Source of the DNA: Dipteronia dyeriana
Taxonomy: Eukaryota; Streptophyta; Magnoliopsida; Sapindales; Sapindaceae
Assembly: GCA_032871835.1 (NCBI GenBank)
Contig: CM065299.1
Location: forward strand, 31,546,074 to 31,610,073
Direction: 5' to 3'
DNA: 64,000 bases
The position numbers and the translations under genes were made by a program. A model generated the notes under the pieces. It saw nothing but the letters and a program-made list of their open reading frames with translations. It searched no databases and was not told the origin of the DNA. The number at the start of each line of letters is the position of its first letter. Positions within the stretch are counted from its first letter, which is position 1. This document shows, one piece after another, positions 58,965 through 64,000 of the stretch.

Positions 58965-61900
58965 ATCATTATGTTTATACATATATTACCGCAGTTACCG
59001 GTTATCATCAAACCAAATTGAGCTATGTATTAACACGTAATGATGGATGTTAAAGTTAATTTATAAATAAATTTGTTTAATTACGTATGAATGCAAGTTG
59101 TAATATATGCATCTATTTAACGTTTTAGCTGTGCTCGCAAAGTCTGAAAGAACCAATCGAAAGCAATACATACATGCATGTAGATACATGTGTACATATA
59201 AGTACGTATGTAGTTTGATATAAATGTGTATGATAATTGACAAACAACGTATCACCATATCTGCACGTCACTTAACACTTGTGCTGCACATAATTAACAA
59301 ACCATATGTGGAAATATTATATATATTTAAACAGACTATATTTGAGCAAAATAATATGATCTAGTTAACATGTGCTTTAGAGACATATATATGATAAAGA
59401 CCCAAAACTTAATAAGTGATTAATTATCTCAAAGTATCGATACTCAACTTTTTTTTTCGAATAAATATATATACTCAACCTTTTATTTTAATTTATATTT
59501 TAAAAGAATAAATATAAATAATTTCTTATTATTTTTCAATCTTTAACATATCCTTTTATAGAATATATTAATTTTTTAAAAATTATATATATATTATATA
59601 AGTCTTATATTTTAATATACCATTTATAGTTATGCCATTTATAGTAAGTGGCACTAATTTTAAGATCAAAATTAGTGCCACTTACTAAAAAAAATTATTG
59701 AACTGGTATATAAAGTTTTTAATCGTGCAAAAGTAAGTGCTTTTTTATTCATCTGAAAGTGTCAACTTCAGTGCGTCGATGGTTGGAAACTTGGAATACA
59801 AACTTCAAAATGATGGCTGCTGAGTCTTCCAAGTGGGAACCTCATTTTATAAATTCAGCGTGTAAGCAAAGGATCCATGGTCAAACCAGTCCCATATATT
59901 CACACTTTGATTTATAAATTTACTGGCTTCGCATAAACATTTTCCTTTTCAAATTTGGAAACCCTAGATCTTATACCCCAATCCATTGATACATGTAGGT
60001 AACTCATGTTTTTTTCTCTTAAACAAATTCTGAGAGAAGAATTTCATTTTATTACTGGGATGAGTAGTGAGTTTATATCTGAAAAGGGTTGATGAATATA
60101 ATGATGACAATGACCACCATCCTTGGAGAGTTGGAGTACACAATACCAAGAAATGAGGTTCAAATTAACAGGCAAAGTATAGGTGATGTTGACATACGCT
60201 GGTAAGGAAAGTCTCAAGAGTTTAAATATAGGAGGTGTAGAAACTTTAGTGTTTTTTTTTTTCAATTGTCCACAAATAAGTGATAGCTAAACTAACGAGT
60301 AAGTGATATCGACATTGTTTTTTGTTTGAGTGAGTCAATTTCTTTTTAAGATACAACACTCAAGGCCCACTACCTTTGTTTTTAAAAAAAACTTTTTACT
60401 AGAGAGTTCTGCCTTTGATATTTCTTCCTTTTCTTCCAATCACACACATGCCTTCCTCCCAACTTGCAGAAAAAACCGCAAAATGTTATCTGCGGCCAGG
60501 TATAGTCAAAGTAACTGAAATTGTATAATATTGTGGAGTAAATTCTATGACATAATGAAGCTAGACATTTAATTATATAACGTAGTGTAATGTAATGTCC
60601 ATCCTAGAATTTTTTTTTTTTAATCGATTTGATTAGAAAATTATTATGGTTGTTTATATACATCTCTCTGCTATTGTGAATAAACTGCATTGGTTAACTC
60701 TATCACATGAACACCATGTGAAAATCACATGCATGGTCATCAAGAATATTGTACGGTTTTTATCAACATAAGAAAGATCATTATAGACCTTTGATTTAAA
60801 AATAATAATAATAATAAGCGTTTTCATTGGATATTATAATAACCGGCATGTGAGAATAAAATTGTGGAGACATTGTGATTGCCCTAAGATCTTGCTTACT
60901 AGTGAAACGATATGGTGAGAGAATATGTGCTTATTAAAAAGGACCAAACAAGGTTCTCAAATCACATGATGTTGAGACACGGCACAGTAATAATTGAGAA
61001 AAACTTATGTGGTGCGGTAAGAGTATCCATTTATATAATATGACACGATGTAATCACTACACAATCTCATATTGTTGTGAGATCATCTTACACAAGTTTT
61101 TCTCGTAATAATGACCCTGTGTGCATGTTGACAATTCTCTTTTCTCCATCCAAAAAAAACATCCTTAACGTATGGATGCCCAAACTCCACGATTGGACAC
61201 TTCCCTCCTCTTTTAAGGTATGTTACCTTCTTCTTTTTATCACTCCCTGGACCAACCATCGTCTTTTATCTTCCCTCTCTAAGAGACTAACCCTAAAATT
61301 TACAAGAAAGTTGACCATTTTGACCTCTCCAAGTGATGGTAATTTGGTAACAAGAGTTTGTATTTTAGGTACAATGTGGAGGGGCCAATGGACATTGTGT
61401 GAACAGTTGATATCATGTTAAGATCTGAGAAGAGAAAAAAGCAAAGCACATGGATGATCATGTGTGATGAGGTCAGTGTCTTGGGACCCAACTTTGATAG
61501 TTACCAGGCATTCGTACTCGATCTTCACGTACACCCCAACTTGCATTCTGTTTGCCATTTAACCTGTCCCTGCGACTCTGCGACTATCAATGGACGAGGA
61601 CGACGATGGCCTCTACATGTTTTTTATCTGTTCCAATGTCAAAACTTGTTTTGTTGGATATACATGCAGTCACAAATGAGATTAGTTTACTTCTTTTTAC
61701 TAAGTTTTCAATAGAGTTATACAATATATACGTGGCCGGGGCAGAGCTAGAAAATTTGGTTTGGGGGGCCAATATACTAATATACAAGATGTATGGGAGT
61801 CAAAGTAAACTTTTAAAAATATTAAGTATATATATTTTTTAAATATATACTGGGGTCGGGCCATCGGGGGGATTCGTCTTTATAAACCTATAAACTTGAT

Positions 61901-62410
61901 CACACAAAAGATATCACATATTTTTTTCGTACGATATTCCAAATAGACCTTGATGTATGTTCAATTAACCGGCGTGTCTATTGAAATCCCCATTGCATCC
62001 GATAAATTTTATAAGCTTGATACATGGTTGTATAATAAATCGTAGGATATGCATACAACAATTGAAGAAATCGGATTGGAACGAATGTTAATGATCGAAT
62101 GTTTGCTTGATGTTGGGGATTTTATTTAGATTGTTCTTTCCATATAATTTTTGACAAATTAAATTGAAAAAACCAGGTTACGAGGCGTTGTTGTAATTAA
62201 ATGAGATGTTAAGGGTAGTGTTGGAACTTAAGGAATAAAAGACGAATAAGAAAGAGAGCGAAGAGAGAGAAACAGGAGGCAGTCCAATAACGATAATAAC
62301 TAACATTAGCATATTTTACGACATCCACGGTACGGAAATCCCAAACCCTAAAATTATTTCAGGAATTAAAATAAAAATAAAATAGCAGTTAAATTTCCAG
62401 GTAGGGAAGT
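58965..62410. other. Intergenic between the copia element and FAF
   Basis: No supported gene. It holds a perfect 20-bp inverted repeat (59642-59687), an (AAT)n run near 60800, and at 61735-61780 a GGGGCAGAGCTAGAAAATTTGG stretch that resembles a widely dispersed plant repeat. The ORFs (61077-61421, 61415-61714 and others) show no domains. The final part is the expected 3' UTR of the minus-strand FAF gene. Confidence 0.5.
59642..59687. repeat. Perfect 20-bp hairpin
   Basis: TAGTAAGTGGCACTAATTTT, six-base loop AAGATC, then its exact reverse complement. It stands alone in A/T-rich DNA. Confidence 0.92.
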
Positions 62411-63301
62411 TCAGGTAGAAGTAGCGACCCAAAATGAATCCCAATTAGGCAATCGACCTCCGGTTTCCTTGCATCTACTCGTTGGTCTCGCCAGAGTTTT
62501 CTTCACTCCCATTTCATTTTCACCCCTAACTTTCTCATCAATTTCTTTTTCTTCTTCCTCCTCCTCTTGTTCTGCATCTTCTGGGTCATCTAATTCATCA
62601 ATGTCCATGTTGGGAGAACAGTCCTTCAAAATGCAAAGCCTAAGCCTTCCCTCGCTACGTTCCGCATGGAAAAACGTGTGAGAATGAGTTGTTACGGTGG
62701 CTTCTAGAACAAGTCGACCGCCTTCTCGATGGGGCCTCACTTGAACTCCATTGGAGCCACTGATGGATGTCAGAGGTGGAGGAAAACTAACGCTTCGCTT
62801 CATCTTTCTCTCGCGTGGTTTTGGAGGAGGATCTGTAGCCGTACAGAACTCGGTTGTTTCATCGCTGTTTTCGCTCACTTGACTTCCCGTCTCGCTGCCG
62901 AGACTCTCAGTGCACATTTCAAGGCTTTTTTCGCTGAGCATGGAAGCAGATTGCTTGACCAGTGGATGAACATAGGCTTCCTCCCTAGTCTCAGTTGTTT
63001 CTTTTTTGTTTTCAGAGGTGTTTGAGAGAAACTGGAGGAAACTCCACCCACGTACGTCAACATTTGTCTGACTTTTCACGTCACAACCATCTTCATCGTC
63101 ATCGTTGTTTTCAGTGTTGGCGGTGTTGTTTTCTTCGGCGTGCGACTGTATTTTGAGGTCATCTGGGAGAGTGAAGCCGGGTATTGGTGGAGAAAAATTG
63201 GATTTGGGTGGAGCCAATTTCAGCCTCAAAACACGTGGTTCAATGAGCCGTGGCTCGAGGCATGATTGCAACCCTTGACACACACTACTTGAGGATGACA
63301 T
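62411..63301 (-). CDS. FAF: FANTASTIC FOUR (FAF) family meristem regulator
   Basis: Single-exon gene, 296 aa from the ATG at 63301 (MSSSSSVCQGLQSCLEPR). An in-frame ATG five codons earlier exists, but family members start at the MSS(S) site. The N-terminal CLEPRLIEPRVLRLKLAPP is typical of the family. The diagnostic FAF domain spans about 172-224: FPPPLTSISG, then VQVRPHREGGRLVLEA and a RLRLCILK tail. A Glu-rich acidic stretch (about 235-257) follows. FAF proteins are plant-specific, act in the shoot meristem and, when overexpressed in Arabidopsis, limit WUSCHEL and meristem size. Which of FAF1-4 is closest cannot be told by eye. Confidence 0.93.
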   Translation of the reverse strand: MSSSSSVCQGLQSCLEPRLIEPRVLRLKLAPPKSNFSPPIPGFTLPDDLKIQSHAEENNTANTENNDDDEDGCDVKSQTNVDVRGWSFLQFLSNTSENKKETTETREEAYVHPLVKQSASMLSEKSLEMCTESLGSETGSQVSENSDETTEFCTATDPPPKPRERKMKRSVSFPPPLTSISGSNGVQVRPHREGGRLVLEATVTTHSHTFFHAERSEGRLRLCILKDCSPNMDIDELDDPEDAEQEEEEEEKEIDEKVRGENEMGVKKTLARPTSRCKETGGRLPNWDSFWVATST

Positions 63302-63557
63302 TTTAGCTATCCACAACTATTGATTGTGGAATCAGAGAAAACAGAGCAAGGATCAAAACAGAGCAAGTCTAGTGAAATTTAGATAATAATATTAAATCAA
63401 TTTAAAAAAAAAAAAAAAAAACAGATAAGGTTTACACAAAAACCCTTGTTTTAGTTTCTTTGTGAAATGGATTGGGAAGCAGAAGAGTAGGAGAAAGGGA
63501 AATGAAAGAAAAGGAATGTGTGAATAACATGAAAGACAAGTGAGGGAGTGGGTCTAA

Positions 63558-63564
63558 ATTTATA
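63558..63564 (-). promoter_or_regulatory. TATA box of FAF
   Basis: TATAAAT on the minus strand about 260 bp upstream of the ATG, giving a 5' UTR of about 230 nt. The leader includes a run of 18 or so A/T bases near 63403-63420. Confidence 0.5.
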
Positions 63565-64000
63565 GTAAGAGAACCCTAGAGTAGACCCTATAAGCCTTTT
63601 CGTACCCACTAGAGTTATATACTCTTACTCTGCCACACATTATAAAGCCAGAAAGAAATACAAATGAAAATGAAAATTTTTAGCATAAGAATATTATTAA
63701 AAACCTGTATTGGATACTTAGATCGAGGAACTAGAGGATGTTTCTCATGATTTAATTCTCATTCATTTTAAAGTTAATAAAACAAAAACACTTTGAAATG
63801 GTTTTTAGTTTATATGAGAATTGATTTATTTGAAATCAAAACTTTCTCACCTCTCTTCATTTCCTTCTCTTCTTTGTTATTTTTGTTCACTTGTTGTTCC
63901 TTTATTTTGCTAAGCTTGTACTTACTCCTATTTGCTTTATACACCCAATTTCCTTTTCTTTTTTCATGTGTACTACTGATCCATAATATACCTTAGCGTT
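63565..64000. other. FAF upstream region, no gene seen
   Basis: A/T-rich; the ORF at 63793-63996 is a T-rich low-complexity frame without a domain. The true FAF promoter probably extends past the window end. Confidence 0.45.

Noticed and set aside
1..64000. tRNA or rRNA genes
   Set aside because: I looked for TTCGAATCC/TTCGATTCC-type B-boxes with matching A-boxes and conserved rRNA words on both strands and saw none convincing; a tRNAscan run would be decisive.

Overview
This is a window of plant nuclear chromosome, from a eudicot and possibly an asterid, judging by the style of its copia-type LTRs. The evidence is multi-exon genes with GT-AG introns, A/T-rich intergenic DNA, nested LTR retrotransposons, Mutator-like and PIF/Harbinger-like DNA elements, and clear orthologues of plant-only gene families. 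I see no CRISPR array, operon or tRNA/rRNA gene.

Repeat-rich left part (1-31,000). A broken Ty3/gypsy gag (1-882) is cut by a copia-type LTR fragment (883-2336). A Mutator-like element (about 2346-8399) follows, with degenerate terminal inverted repeats, a transposase N-terminal fragment and dozens of copies of CATGTAAC. Next is a complete but dead 11.9 kb Tat-lineage Ty3/gypsy retrotransposon (9860-21782): two LTRs, ACTAA target duplication, gag, pol with a second RNase H, four 90-bp tandem repeats, and an antisense intron-containing extra gene. A higher-order tandem array (about 22,580-25,470) has ~730-bp units built from ~75-95-bp subunits. A/T-rich DNA and a Harbinger-like element (29,090-29,855) follow.

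Genic core (31,150-44,726). Three host genes have exon structures that stay in frame throughout. They are a 195-aa plant protein of unknown function (minus strand, 5 exons), a 516-aa mitochondrial P-type PPR protein (minus, 2 exons, At4g02820-like), and a 641-aa mitochondrial Rho GTPase of the MIRO2 type (plus, 14 exons). The PPR and MIRO genes are head to head, 359 bp apart, and both products belong to mitochondria.

Right part (44,727-64,000). This holds a non-autonomous Mutator-like element, a palindromic pair of inverted copia-type LTRs (47,814-50,500) with a 339-bp triplication in one arm, a dispersed small element with hairpins, a second Harbinger-like element (54,220-55,144), and a gag-only copia element with intact ACAAT duplications (55,968-58,959). 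The last host gene is a single-exon FANTASTIC FOUR (FAF) meristem regulator (62,411-63,301, minus). From memory, FAF1 (At4g02810) and this PPR (At4g02820) are neighbours in Arabidopsis, so the window may be an ancestral FAF-PPR block expanded by transposons.

No convincing new molecular system was found. The most unusual structures are the antisense gene in the Tat element, the CATGTAAC array around the Mutator exon, the higher-order array with telomere-like hairpins, and the inverted LTR palindrome.
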